A DNA stretch of 15,622 bases from Chthoniobacter sp. (lineage in GTDB: Bacteria; Verrucomicrobiota; Verrucomicrobiia; Chthoniobacterales; Chthoniobacteraceae): NCBI GenBank assembly GCA_025352865.1, contig JANXSB010000032.1, positions 1-15,622 on the forward strand. The letters run 5' to 3'. Below, piece by piece: positions 1 through 7,748 of the stretch. The stretch's first letter is position 1, and each line of letters starts with the position of its first letter. A model generated the notes under the pieces. The model was not told the DNA's origin. It did no database searches and was given only the letters and a program-made list of their open reading frames with translations. Made by a program: the position numbers and the translations under genes.

Positions 1-3
1 CGC

Positions 4-80
4 CGGGCGAGCGTCAGCGAGGCGGTGGGTGCTTCAATGAGCGTGCCGCCCCCACCTGCCGCCTCGCTTCGCTCGCCCCG
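4..80. repeat. Large imperfect inverted repeat upstream of eboD
   Basis: Bases 4-31 and 53-80 are imperfect reverse complements of each other. Both arms read roughly CGGG(G)CGAGCG..AGCGAGGCGG..GGTG, around a loop of about 21 bases. The stem is long and very GC-rich but is not followed by a T-run, so it does not look like a standard intrinsic terminator. It may be a dispersed palindromic element of REP type or the 3' end of an upstream transcript. Its copy number cannot be judged from one window. Confidence 0.6.
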
Positions 81-100
81 GACAGCACGGAGTGCCGTCC
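80..100. repeat. Short perfect-stem hairpin (GGAC-A-GCAC-GGA-GTGC-C-GTCC)
   Basis: GGAC pairs with GTCC and GCAC pairs with GTGC around a GGA loop, with one A/C mismatch between the two stem parts. The hairpin abuts the right arm of the larger inverted repeat. It is followed by CTACC rather than a T-run. The end of this element (GCCGTCCCT, 94-102) recurs exactly at 10679-10687, beside another hairpin in this window, which fits a dispersed intergenic repeat family. Confidence 0.5.
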
Positions 101-110
101 CTACCGCACT

Positions 111-134
111 CTCTGCGCCTCTGCACCTCTGCGT
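111..134. repeat. Three tandem CTCTGCGC-type octamers
   Basis: CTCTGCGC, CTCTGCAC and CTCTGCGT stand head to tail and differ only in the last two bases. They lie 24 bases before the eboD start. Short tandem oligomers of this kind recur between genes in several bacterial lineages. Here they could be spacer DNA or part of the 5' leader. Nothing in them resembles a ribosome binding site. Confidence 0.55.
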
Positions 135-158
135 TTTCCAAACTCCGAATTCCCGCGC

Positions 159-1331
159 GTGACCACCACCACCGTCTCGCAGCGCATCGAGGTCCGCTGG
201 GAATTCCCCGTCGTCTTCACCCACGCCATCTTCGATCCAGCCAATCCCGTGCTCGTCGAAACCCTGAACCGCCTCGGCGAAGACCGCCGCCACCGCGCGA
301 TGCTCTTCATCGACGGCCATGTCGCCGCAGCGAACCCATCGCTCGCGAACCAAGCATCCGCCTACTTCGCCGCGCATCCGGGGAAACTCGAGCTGGTCGG
401 CGAGCCGCACATCACGCCCGGCGGCGAGGCGGTGAAGAACGACTTCGCGCTCGTGGAAAAATTCATGCGCCTGATGCTCGACGCGCATCTCGACCGGCAG
501 TCGTTCGTCATCATCGTCGGCGGCGGCGCAGTCATGGATGCCGTCGGGCTCGCCGCCGCGCTCGTCCACCGCGGCCTGCGGCAGGTGCGCGTGCCGACGA
601 CTGTACTCGGCCAGAACGACGCCGGCGTCGGCGTGAAGAACGGCGTCAATTTTCTCGGCGGCAAAAACGCCATCGGCACCTTTGCCCCGCCATTCGCGGT
701 GATTAACGACTTCGACTTTCTCCTCACCCTCCCCGACCGCGACTGGCTCTGCGGCGTCTCCGAGGCGTTCAAAGTCTCCATCATCCGCGACCGCGCTTTC
801 TTCGACGAACTCTGCGCCAGCGCCGCGAAATATCCCGCCCGCGATTTCGCCGCCATGCAGGCGCTCGTGAAACGCTGCGCCGAAATCCATCTCGAACACA
901 TCCGCACCGGCGGCGATCCCTTCGAGTACGGCCGCGCCCGCCCGCTCGACTTCGGCCACTGGTCCGCGCACAAGCTCGAACTCATGTCCGGCTTCCGCAT
1001 CTCGCACGGCGAAGCCGTCGCCACCGGCGTCGTCCTCGATTCCATCTACGCCGAGAAAAAAGGCTGGATCACCGCCGCCGAACTCACGCTCATCCGCGAC
1101 GGTCTCGCCCGCTCCGGCTTCCGCCTGTGGTTCGACGAACTCGCGCAGCGCGACGCCACCGGCGCGCTCACCGTCTTCGGCGGCCTGCGCGATTTCCAGG
1201 AGCACCTCGGCGGCGAACTCACCGTCACTTTCCCCCGCGGCCTCGGCGCGCGGCAGGAGGTCCACGAAATCGACCTTGCCTTGATGGAAAGCGCCATTCA
1301 GGAACTGCGCAGCTTCACCCGCGCCCGATGA
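159..1331 (+). CDS. eboD: EboD, 3-dehydroquinate-synthase-like sugar phosphate cyclase
   Basis: This 390-residue protein belongs to the sugar phosphate cyclase superfamily and is closest to the EboD branch rather than to shikimate-pathway AroB. The NAD-binding loop GGGAVMD is at 121-127, followed by VPTTVLGQNDAGVGVKNGVN at 145-164, a stretch typical of EboD. Likely metal and active-site residues are E202 and K205 (SEAFK), H267 and H271 (FGHWSAHKLE) and H283 (SHGEAV), so the enzyme looks intact. The start is GTG; the protein begins shortly before the conserved RIEVRWEFPV block, as in relatives. No ribosome binding site is evident. The stop overlaps the eboE start (ATGA). In the ebo cluster this protein is expected to act with EboE and with EboA-C (which would be upstream of the window) in handling an exported metabolite. 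Its substrate is unknown. Confidence 0.92.
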   Translation: MTTTTVSQRIEVRWEFPVVFTHAIFDPANPVLVETLNRLGEDRRHRAMLFIDGHVAAANPSLANQASAYFAAHPGKLELVGEPHITPGGEAVKNDFALVEKFMRLMLDAHLDRQSFVIIVGGGAVMDAVGLAAALVHRGLRQVRVPTTVLGQNDAGVGVKNGVNFLGGKNAIGTFAPPFAVINDFDFLLTLPDRDWLCGVSEAFKVSIIRDRAFFDELCASAAKYPARDFAAMQALVKRCAEIHLEHIRTGGDPFEYGRARPLDFGHWSAHKLELMSGFRISHGEAVATGVVLDSIYAEKKGWITAAELTLIRDGLARSGFRLWFDELAQRDATGALTVFGGLRDFQEHLGGELTVTFPRGLGARQEVHEIDLALMESAIQELRSFTRAR

Positions 1332-2524
1332 TCGTCCAGCACCGCCCTCCGCTTCATCTCACCTACTGCCTGAACATCCACCCCGGCGAAAGCTGGGCGG
1401 AAAATTTCGCCGCGCTCCGCGAGAAAGTGACCGCGGTCAAAGCGCGCGTCGCGCCCGACGAATGGTTCGGCCTCGGTCTCCGCATCGCCCAGCAGGCTGC
1501 CGACGAGCTCACCGCCAGCGCCGATCTCCGCGCCGAGGCGCTCGCCTTTTTCCACGAGCACCAATTCTACCCATTTTCCATCAATGGCTTTCCCTACGGC
1601 CGCTTTCACGCCGGGCCGGTGAAAGAAAACGTCTATGCCCCCGACTGGCGCACGCCCGAGCGCCTGCACTACACGCTCCAGCTCGCGGACATCCTCGCGG
1701 GCTGGCTGCCCGAGGGCATCGACGGCAGTATCAGCACCGTGCCCGGCTCGTACGAACCGTGGATCAAAACCGAGGCCGACATCGAAGCGATGGTCGATCA
1801 TCTCGCCGCCGCTGTGGCCTATCTCGCCGCGCTGCGCGACGACACCGGACGCGAGATCCACATCGGTCTCGAACCCGAACCCGACTGCTTTCTCGAAACC
1901 ACCGCCGAGACCATCGCGTTTTTTCAGGACACGCTTTTCACCGCCGGCACCGCCGAAGTCGCGCGCCTGCTCAAGTGCTACAAATCCGACGCGGAAATCC
2001 TCATGCGCCGCCACCTCGGCGTGTGCTTCGACACCTGCCACGCCGCGCTCCAGTACGAAGACCTCGCCGAATCACTGCGCGCCTACCGCGACGCCGGCAT
2101 CCGCGTTTCCAAAGTCCAGCTAAGCGCCGCGCTCCAGGCCGCCGCCACGCCGGAGACCTACGCCGCGCTCGCGCCCTTCGCCGAGCCCGTCTATCTGCAC
2201 CAGGTGAAAGCCCGCACGCAATCCGGCGAACGTGCGGCGTGGTCCGATTTGCCCGCCGCGCTCGATGAAATGCCGGTGCGCTCCGACCTCGATGAAGTGC
2301 GCGTGCATTTCCACGTCCCGCTTTTTTTCACCGGCAACGGCCCGATTCAATCCACCGCCAGCGCGCTCACGCCCGATTTTTTTCACGACCTCCGCGAAGG
2401 CGCGTGCCCGCATCTCGAAATCGAAACCTACACCTTCGACGTGCTGCCGCCCGACGTGCATCCTGGCGACATCGTGAAAAGCATCGCCCGCGAATACGCG
2501 TGGGCGCTCGGGCAGTTGCATTGA
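1328..2524 (+). CDS. eboE: EboE, xylose-isomerase-like TIM-barrel metabolite traffic protein
   Basis: This 398-residue protein matches the EboE family: the opening LTYCLNIHPGESW (11-23), NGFPYGRFH (86-94) and PDWRTPERLHYTLQLADIL (105-123) are family hallmarks. The fold is that of sugar phosphate isomerases and AP-endonuclease-2-like TIM barrels. Probable metal ligands are E182/E184 (GLEPEPDC), D235 and H238 (CFDTCHAA), H327/H329 (VHFHVP) and E364 (LEIETYTF). I chose ATG 1328 because it overlaps the eboD stop as ATGA and leads directly into the family N-terminus. The reading frame stays open further upstream, but that part is the shadow of eboD. In Nostoc the ebo cluster is needed to bring a scytonemin precursor to the periplasm; the reaction catalysed by EboE is not known. 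Confidence 0.92.
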   Translation: MIVQHRPPLHLTYCLNIHPGESWAENFAALREKVTAVKARVAPDEWFGLGLRIAQQAADELTASADLRAEALAFFHEHQFYPFSINGFPYGRFHAGPVKENVYAPDWRTPERLHYTLQLADILAGWLPEGIDGSISTVPGSYEPWIKTEADIEAMVDHLAAAVAYLAALRDDTGREIHIGLEPEPDCFLETTAETIAFFQDTLFTAGTAEVARLLKCYKSDAEILMRRHLGVCFDTCHAALQYEDLAESLRAYRDAGIRVSKVQLSAALQAAATPETYAALAPFAEPVYLHQVKARTQSGERAAWSDLPAALDEMPVRSDLDEVRVHFHVPLFFTGNGPIQSTASALTPDFFHDLREGACPHLEIETYTFDVLPPDVHPGDIVKSIAREYAWALGQLH

Positions 2525-2531
2525 TCCCACC

Positions 2532-4127
2532 ATGACGCTCCACGGAAAATCCATCATCGCAGGTGTGCCGCTCGCGGGCGGCGCACGCACCTTTTACGCG
2601 GTCAGCCCACTCGCGAGCGAACGGCTCGAACCCGCGTTCCACGAAGTCGGCGGTGAGGAAGTGAATCGCGCGCTCGTGCTTGCGGAGAAAGCGTTCGCGG
2701 TTTTTGGCCGCGCACCTGCGGAAACGCGCGCGGCGTTTCTCGAAAAAATCGCGGAGGAAATTCTCGCGCTCGGCGATGCGCTGCTCGACCGCGCGCATGT
2801 CGAGACCGGGCTGCCGCTCGCGCGGCTCACCGGCGAGCGCGGGCGCACCGTCGGACAGCTCCGGCTCTTCGCGGAACTCGTCCGCGAAGGCTCGTGGTGC
2901 GACGCGCGCATCGACACTGCGCTGCCCGACCGCCAGCCGCTCCCACGCCCCGATTTGCGCCGCATGCTCGCGCCGCTCGGGCCAGTCGTGGTCTTCGGAT
3001 CGAGCAATTTTCCCTTGGCCTTCTCCGTCGCCGGTGGCGACACGGCGAGCGCGCTCGCGGCGGGACATCCGGTGATTGTGAAAGCGCACCGCGCGCATCC
3101 CGGCACGTCGGAGATGGTCGCGGGCGCAATCGCGCGCGCGGTCGCGGCGTGCGGGCTGCCGGGCGGCATCTTTTCGATGCTCCACGGCAGCGGCGCGGAA
3201 ATCGGCATCGCGCTGGTGCGGCATCCGCTCACGCGCGCGGCGGGTTTCACCGGCTCGCGCGCAGCGGGCCGCGCGCTCTTCGACGCCGCCGCAGCGCGGC
3301 CCGACCCGATTCCCGTCTTCGCGGAAATGAGCAGCCTCAATCCCGTCTTCATCCTCCCCGGCGCATTGCGCGAGCGGACGGCGCAGCTCGTCGAGGGATT
3401 GAAAAATTCCGTCACGATGGGCGTCGGCCAGTTCTGCACAAAGCCGGGACTGGTCTTCGGAATCGGCGGCGGGGAGTTTGAAAAATTCGCCGAAGGTTTT
3501 GCCGCCGCGATGCGCGCCGCCGCGCCCGGCACGATGCTCACGCCCGGCATCTGCCGCGCGTTTCACGACGGACTCGTCACCATGGAGCGCGTGCCCGGCG
3601 TGGTCGCACTGGCGATGAGTGACACCGCGCCCGACGCCACGCAGACGCATGGCGAGCCGGTCGTCTTCGCCACGGACGCGGAAAATTTTCTCCACCAGCC
3701 CACACTGCACGAAGAGGTCTTCGGCCCTACGACGCTGCTCGTCGATGCGCCGGGCTTCAATGATCTCGTCCGCATTGCGCGCCACCTCGAAGGCCAGCTC
3801 ACCGCGACGATCCACGGCACCGCCGACGATCTCCGCAATGCCGGCGACCTCCTCGCCGCGCTCCAGCGCAAAGCCGGGCGCATCGTCGTGAACGGCTTCC
3901 CCACCGGCGTGGAAGTCTCGCCCGCGATGCACCACGGCGGGCCGTATCCGGCCACGACGGATGAGCGTTTCACGAGCGTCGGCACCGCAGCCATCCAGCG
4001 TTTCGCGAGGCCGGTGTGTTTGCAAAACCTTCCAGCCTCCGCACTCCCGCCCGAGCTGCTCGACGCCAACCCGCGCGGCCTCATGCGCCTCGTGAACGGC
4101 CAGCTCACGCGGGATGCCATCGCATGA
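2532..4127 (+). CDS. NAD(P)-dependent aldehyde dehydrogenase, alpha-ketoglutarate semialdehyde (2,5-dioxovalerate) type
   Basis: This is a complete 531-residue aldehyde dehydrogenase. Catalytic C302 lies in GVGQFCTKPG and general-base E265 in FAEMSSLNP. N159 is in FGSSNFPLAF (155-164), K184 lies in the cofactor pocket (VIVKAHRAHP) and FTGS is at 239-242. The SSNFPLAFSVAGGDTASALA stretch and the length above 500 residues are typical of the alpha-ketoglutarate semialdehyde dehydrogenase group. That group oxidises 2,5-dioxovalerate to 2-oxoglutarate at the end of the non-phosphorylative pentose, hexarate and hydroxyproline routes. No sugar dehydratases are present nearby to confirm that pathway. 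The gene starts 7 bases after eboE and its stop overlaps the next start (ATGA), so it sits inside the ebo transcription unit. Other aldehyde substrates are possible. Confidence 0.85.
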   Translation: MTLHGKSIIAGVPLAGGARTFYAVSPLASERLEPAFHEVGGEEVNRALVLAEKAFAVFGRAPAETRAAFLEKIAEEILALGDALLDRAHVETGLPLARLTGERGRTVGQLRLFAELVREGSWCDARIDTALPDRQPLPRPDLRRMLAPLGPVVVFGSSNFPLAFSVAGGDTASALAAGHPVIVKAHRAHPGTSEMVAGAIARAVAACGLPGGIFSMLHGSGAEIGIALVRHPLTRAAGFTGSRAAGRALFDAAAARPDPIPVFAEMSSLNPVFILPGALRERTAQLVEGLKNSVTMGVGQFCTKPGLVFGIGGGEFEKFAEGFAAAMRAAAPGTMLTPGICRAFHDGLVTMERVPGVVALAMSDTAPDATQTHGEPVVFATDAENFLHQPTLHEEVFGPTTLLVDAPGFNDLVRIARHLEGQLTATIHGTADDLRNAGDLLAALQRKAGRIVVNGFPTGVEVSPAMHHGGPYPATTDERFTSVGTAAIQRFARPVCLQNLPASALPPELLDANPRGLMRLVNGQLTRDAIA

Positions 4128-5989
4128 ACGTGCGCGCATTTGCGCTTCTCGCGGGCGCCCTGCTCGCGCCCACCGCCTTCGCCGACACGCTGCTCTGGCG
4201 CATCGGCCAGGCCGACAACTCGAATCAGGAATTCACCGGCCACGGCGTGCCCGCGACCTTCGAGATTCCCGCCGACTGGGCCGCGCGCACGACCTGGCCG
4301 GAGTGGCCCACGCAGTCCGGCTCGCCCGATCTTTTCACGTCGGACATCACGTTCAATGTCACAGCCATTCCGCCCAACGCCGGCGAGCTGATGTTCAAGA
4401 CGGTGTGGGCTTCCGCAGCCGTCCCGGAGCTGGCCGTGTGGTGCAATGGCAACCCGTGCGGCATCATCCAAATCGGCGGATCGAGTTTTCCCGGCTACGG
4501 CGACGATTGGAAAAAAACGGCGGGCCGCGAGTGGCGGAAAACTTACCGCCTCACGATCCCGGGCGAATTTTTCATCGTGGGAAAAAACACGCTGCGGCTG
4601 CAAAAGCTCGGGCATCCTTACAACCGCAAGCTGGGGCTTTTCCTCGGCTTTGGCTGGGATTACTTCGCGCTCCTCTCGGTCAGCTCGCCGCTGGCGGAGG
4701 CGATGCACGGAAAACCGGTATGGATGGGTGTGCAGCCGGGGCATTTTGAAATCAAGGACGGGCAGGTCGCTGTCGAGGCGGCGGCGGACAAATGGCTCGG
4801 CGTGGCTTACTCCGGCAATCCGCAGCGCGTCGGTTTTTGGAGCGATCTGCCTGCGATGCAGCCGCGGCGTCTCGAATATCTCGAAGCGCTGAAAGCCCTC
4901 GACATGACCGTCATCCTCGACGGCCTCAACTGCCGCAACACCAAGCCCGAGCACCTCGCCGCCGACGGCACGCTCAAGCCCGATGACCGCGCGTATCTCG
5001 ACGACATTTTCACGCGCTACGGCGCGCTTTTTCAATACTACGAGCTGTGCAATGAGCCGTGCATGAACATCACGAATGCCTCGCTCGCCTACGTGAAAGC
5101 AGCCGCGGCGTACGTCGCAAAAATCAAACCCGCGCATGTGAAACTTGCACCGCCCGGCTACGCGTTTGGCGGCGGGCAGGGCACGCCGGTGAATTGGGAC
5201 GACGGCGATCACGACCAGAACCGGCGCGATCTCGAAGCAAATTGCCAGACTCTCAACGGGCACAGCTACGGCCTCTCCTTCGCGTATAAAAACGGAAGCC
5301 TCATCGAGAACATCGACACGCACAGCGGCGGCATGCCGATGTCCGAAGGCTGGCCGAAAGAGATGCTCGCCACCGAATGCGGCGGGCACGATGAGCACTC
5401 CGACGTGAAGGAAATCGGTGGCAATTTGCACGCCTCGCTCTTCGACCGAAACCTCCGCGGCCACATCGCGTTTTGCGACCGCTTCACGGCGTTTTCGCTG
5501 TGGGAGGACACGCCATTCACCTTCCTCACCGGAGACCGGCTGAAACCCGAAACGTGGAAGGCGCGCGGCGTCGGCACCGATGCCGACACGCGCGTGAAAC
5601 TCTTCCGCCGCCTCGCGCTCGCCTACGCCACGCATGGCCGTCCCCTGCCCTACTCGTACCTGAACGCCGCCGCTGTCGCGCACCAGCTCGTCTATTTCCG
5701 CGCGGTCGATACGTCATCGCTCGCGCCGCTTCCCGGCAGCGGCGCGACCTCGCGGAAAATCCTCGTCAGCCTCGTGAACTTCGACCTCCAGCAGCCGCAC
5801 GAGATGCAGGTGCGCGCACGCTTTCCCCGCGCGGGAAACTACACCGGCGAACGCTTCGGCCCGGATGCAAACTACGCGCTCGCACGCCGCGAGGTCACCG
5901 TCGCCGCCGATCCGAGCTTCGACTTTCTCGTCCCGCTCGGCCCCGGCGAATCCGTCCAATTCATCCTCGAACCACCGCCGGCAAAGTGA
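4124..5989 (+). CDS. Secreted glycoside-hydrolase-like TIM-barrel protein with PL4-like N-terminal domain
   Basis: This 621-residue protein has a likely signal peptide (1-20, cleavage after AFA) and is probably periplasmic or secreted. Residues 22 to about 190 (LLWRIGQADNSNQEF onward) look like the beta-sandwich domain III of rhamnogalacturonan lyases. Residues from about 195 to 480 resemble a clan GH-A TIM barrel: YYELCNEPC puts the expected acid/base at E311, and LATECGG puts a candidate nucleophile at E418. A short C-terminal beta domain (about 550-621) ends the protein. I cannot assign a CAZy family, and the substrate is unknown. ATG 4124 overlaps the dehydrogenase stop as ATGA and begins the signal peptide, so the longer open frame upstream is not used. 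The gene converges on def with only 15 bases between the stops. Confidence 0.75.
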   Translation: MNVRAFALLAGALLAPTAFADTLLWRIGQADNSNQEFTGHGVPATFEIPADWAARTTWPEWPTQSGSPDLFTSDITFNVTAIPPNAGELMFKTVWASAAVPELAVWCNGNPCGIIQIGGSSFPGYGDDWKKTAGREWRKTYRLTIPGEFFIVGKNTLRLQKLGHPYNRKLGLFLGFGWDYFALLSVSSPLAEAMHGKPVWMGVQPGHFEIKDGQVAVEAAADKWLGVAYSGNPQRVGFWSDLPAMQPRRLEYLEALKALDMTVILDGLNCRNTKPEHLAADGTLKPDDRAYLDDIFTRYGALFQYYELCNEPCMNITNASLAYVKAAAAYVAKIKPAHVKLAPPGYAFGGGQGTPVNWDDGDHDQNRRDLEANCQTLNGHSYGLSFAYKNGSLIENIDTHSGGMPMSEGWPKEMLATECGGHDEHSDVKEIGGNLHASLFDRNLRGHIAFCDRFTAFSLWEDTPFTFLTGDRLKPETWKARGVGTDADTRVKLFRRLALAYATHGRPLPYSYLNAAAVAHQLVYFRAVDTSSLAPLPGSGATSRKILVSLVNFDLQQPHEMQVRARFPRAGNYTGERFGPDANYALARREVTVAADPSFDFLVPLGPGESVQFILEPPPAK

Positions 5990-6004
5990 GCGCGAGCCGC
6001 CGCG

Positions 6005-6559
6005 TTATTTCCGCGCGTCCTTCTGCAGCCGCTTGAGCTTCCCGGCGAGGCTGGCTTTCGCCGCGGCGTTCATGCGGTCGATGAAGAGGATGCCGTGCAG
6101 ATGATCGACTTCGTGCTGGAGCGCGCGGGCGAGCAGGCCCGAGGCATCGAACTCGATTTCCTTTCCGTCCAGGAGCTTCGCCTTGCAGCGCACGCCGGAG
6201 GCGCGAGTGATGTCGGCGCTCATCTCGGGAAAGCTGAGGCAGCCTTCGCTGCCGGTCTCCTTGTCCTTGCTGAGCTTGAGCTGCGGATTGAGCAGCACGA
6301 GCGGCATGTAGTCCTCGATCTTCACCTCGTCGTCGCCGATGAACATCGCGCTCGGCCGGTCCTCGATGTCGGCCACGTCAATCACGGTCATCTGCACGGG
6401 CACGCCGACCTGCTGCGCGGCGAGGCCCACACCGTTCGCGGAGCGCATCGTCTCCAGCATGTCGGCGGCGAGCTTCTTCACTTTCTCGTCCACGTCTTTC
6501 ACTTCGCGGCCCTTTTCGCGGAGGACGGGGTTCCCATATTGCACGATTTCCAGGATCAT
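6005..6559 (-). CDS. def: Peptide deformylase
   Basis: This 184-residue cytoplasmic metalloenzyme removes the formyl group from the N-terminal methionine of new proteins. All three family motifs are present: GVGLAAQQ (43-50), EGCLSFPE (105-112, metal ligand C107) and HEVDH (149-153, two His ligands and the catalytic Glu). The length is normal and there is no sign of decay. ATG 6559 overlaps the exbD stop by one base (TAATG), so def is the last gene of a coupled chain behind the TonB motor genes. def is more often found next to fmt, so this placement is unusual but need not be functional. Confidence 0.96.
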   Translation of the reverse strand: MILEIVQYGNPVLREKGREVKDVDEKVKKLAADMLETMRSANGVGLAAQQVGVPVQMTVIDVADIEDRPSAMFIGDDEVKIEDYMPLVLLNPQLKLSKDKETGSEGCLSFPEMSADITRASGVRCKAKLLDGKEIEFDASGLLARALQHEVDHLHGILFIDRMNAAAKASLAGKLKRLQKDARK

Positions 6560-6969
6560 TATTTCGTTTCGGTAAAGGCGGACATGCTGCCCTTCACTCC
6601 CGCATCGCGCAAGGCGTCGAGCACGCTGACCAGGAATCCATACGACACTTTTTTGTCCGCCTTCAGCGCGAGCGGCGGCGGCGGGGTGCGCTGGAGCAAA
6701 GGCGCGAGCGCATCCTTGAGCGCGGCGAGCGTCACGGGTTGCTGATCGAGAAAAAGCTCCTCGTCCGGCGAGATCGAAAGCACCACGGGGTCGTCGGATT
6801 TTTCCGCGGCGACGCCGCTCTTCGACTCGGGGAGTTTGATCGTCACCTGCGGCTGCGGCTTTTTGAAAGTCGTGGTGACGATGACGAAGATGAGCAGGAT
6901 CGCGAAGATATCGATCAGCGAGACGATGATGACCTGCGGCAGGCGGCGCTTGCGCCGGTAGAAGGTCAC
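6559..6969 (-). CDS. exbD: ExbD/TolR-family proton-channel subunit
   Basis: This 136-residue inner-membrane protein has one N-terminal transmembrane helix (about 14-32) after a basic cytoplasmic start (RRKRR). The helix contains D20 in SLIDIFAILLIFV, the conserved proton-carrying aspartate of ExbD/TolR. The rest is the periplasmic domain, including VVLSISPDEELFLDQQPVTL. I chose GTG 6969, which overlaps the exbB stop as GTGA and gives the usual family N-terminus. The frame extends upstream to 7110, but that arginine/proline-rich part is out-of-frame shadow of exbB. With ExbB it forms the motor that drives the TonB-like protein encoded two genes upstream. Confidence 0.92.
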   Translation of the reverse strand: MTFYRRKRRLPQVIIVSLIDIFAILLIFVIVTTTFKKPQPQVTIKLPESKSGVAAEKSDDPVVLSISPDEELFLDQQPVTLAALKDALAPLLQRTPPPPLALKADKKVSYGFLVSVLDALRDAGVKGSMSAFTETK

Positions 6970-7748
6970 AGCGAGCCCTCCTCCGCCGGGCGCACGCCGA
7001 GCGCGGGGCGGGGAATTTCCACGCGTGGCGGCGCGGGCGCGTACTGGCTGGCTTCGCGCTCGGGTTGCGGCTGGCGCGACTCGGCGGCGCGGCCTTTTTG
7101 GTAGTAACACTTCGCCAGCAGGTCGGCGGTGAGCGATTCCATTTCCGCCGCCATGGTTTCGATTTTTCGCGAGAAATAGCTGTAAGCGATGAGGCTCGGG
7201 ATGGCGATGGCGAGGCCGACGATCGTCGTGCTCAGCGCTTCGGAAATACCTTTCGCAATGCCGCGCGGATCCTGCGAGGCGGCGTCCGCTCCGAACGCCG
7301 CGAAGACCGTGACCAACCCGGAGACCGCGCCGAGCAGCCCGAGCAGCGGCGCGATGCCGACGATGACTTCGAGCACGAACAGCCCGCTCTCGAGCCGCAC
7401 GATTTCGTGCTGCGCGCGGGTCTGCACGGCCTCGATGTTCTCCGACTTCGGCCAGCTCAAATGCCGCAGCCCGACCTGCACGATGCGCCCGAGCGCCGAC
7501 GCATCATTTTCCACCACACGCGAAAGCCGCACCGCCGCCGAAGCGGCATCGCCCGGCTGAATGGCCTCGATCTCGCGCCCGATGAATGGCGGCACCACGA
7601 GATCGCGCCGCAGCGCCAGCGAGCGGAGCACGATGACGGCGACGGACACGACCGAGCAGACGGCCAGGAAATACATGAACACGCCGCCCTTTTCAAAAAA
7701 GGCGAAGACCGATTGAAAGGATGCGGCGAGCAGCGGAGCGGAGATCAT
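6966..7748 (-). CDS. exbB: ExbB/TolQ/MotA-family proton-channel protein
   Basis: This 260-residue inner-membrane protein has three predicted transmembrane segments, at about 23-41, 122-150 and 172-192. The conserved signatures APLLGLLGAVSGLV (133-146) and GISEALSTTIVGLAIAIP (167-184) are present. The large cytoplasmic loop between helices 1 and 2 fits ExbB/TolQ. A proline- and glutamine-rich tail (about 222-260) extends past the usual C-terminus. ATG 7748 overlaps the TonB-like stop (ATGA) and the stop overlaps exbD (GTGA). Because the partner carries a TonB-type transmembrane motif I favour ExbB over TolQ, but the families are hard to separate from sequence alone. Confidence 0.92.
   Translation of the reverse strand: MISAPLLAASFQSVFAFFEKGGVFMYFLAVCSVVSVAVIVLRSLALRRDLVVPPFIGREIEAIQPGDAASAAVRLSRVVENDASALGRIVQVGLRHLSWPKSENIEAVQTRAQHEIVRLESGLFVLEVIVGIAPLLGLLGAVSGLVTVFAAFGADAASQDPRGIAKGISEALSTTIVGLAIAIPSLIAYSYFSRKIETMAAEMESLTADLLAKCYYQKGRAAESRQPQPEREASQYAPAPPRVEIPRPALGVRPAEEGSL

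Noticed and set aside
1127..1327. N-terminal extension of eboE to an ATG at 1127
   Set aside because: The extension is arginine-rich shadow of eboD. The ATGA overlap at 1328 leads straight into the conserved EboE N-terminus.
159..1331. Calling the first gene aroB of the shikimate pathway
   Set aside because: The sequence blocks around residues 145-175 and 265-275 match EboD, and the next gene is eboE, so the ebo assignment fits better.
2367..5683. Long minus-strand open frames (590 and 706 codons) opposite the dehydrogenase and glycosidase-like genes
   Set aside because: They overlap well-supported genes entirely, show skewed arginine-rich composition and have no family motifs.
5990..6004. 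Possible shared terminator between the converging glycosidase-like and def genes
   Set aside because: Only 15 bases separate the stops, and the CGCG pairs around the def stop form no convincing stem with a T-run.
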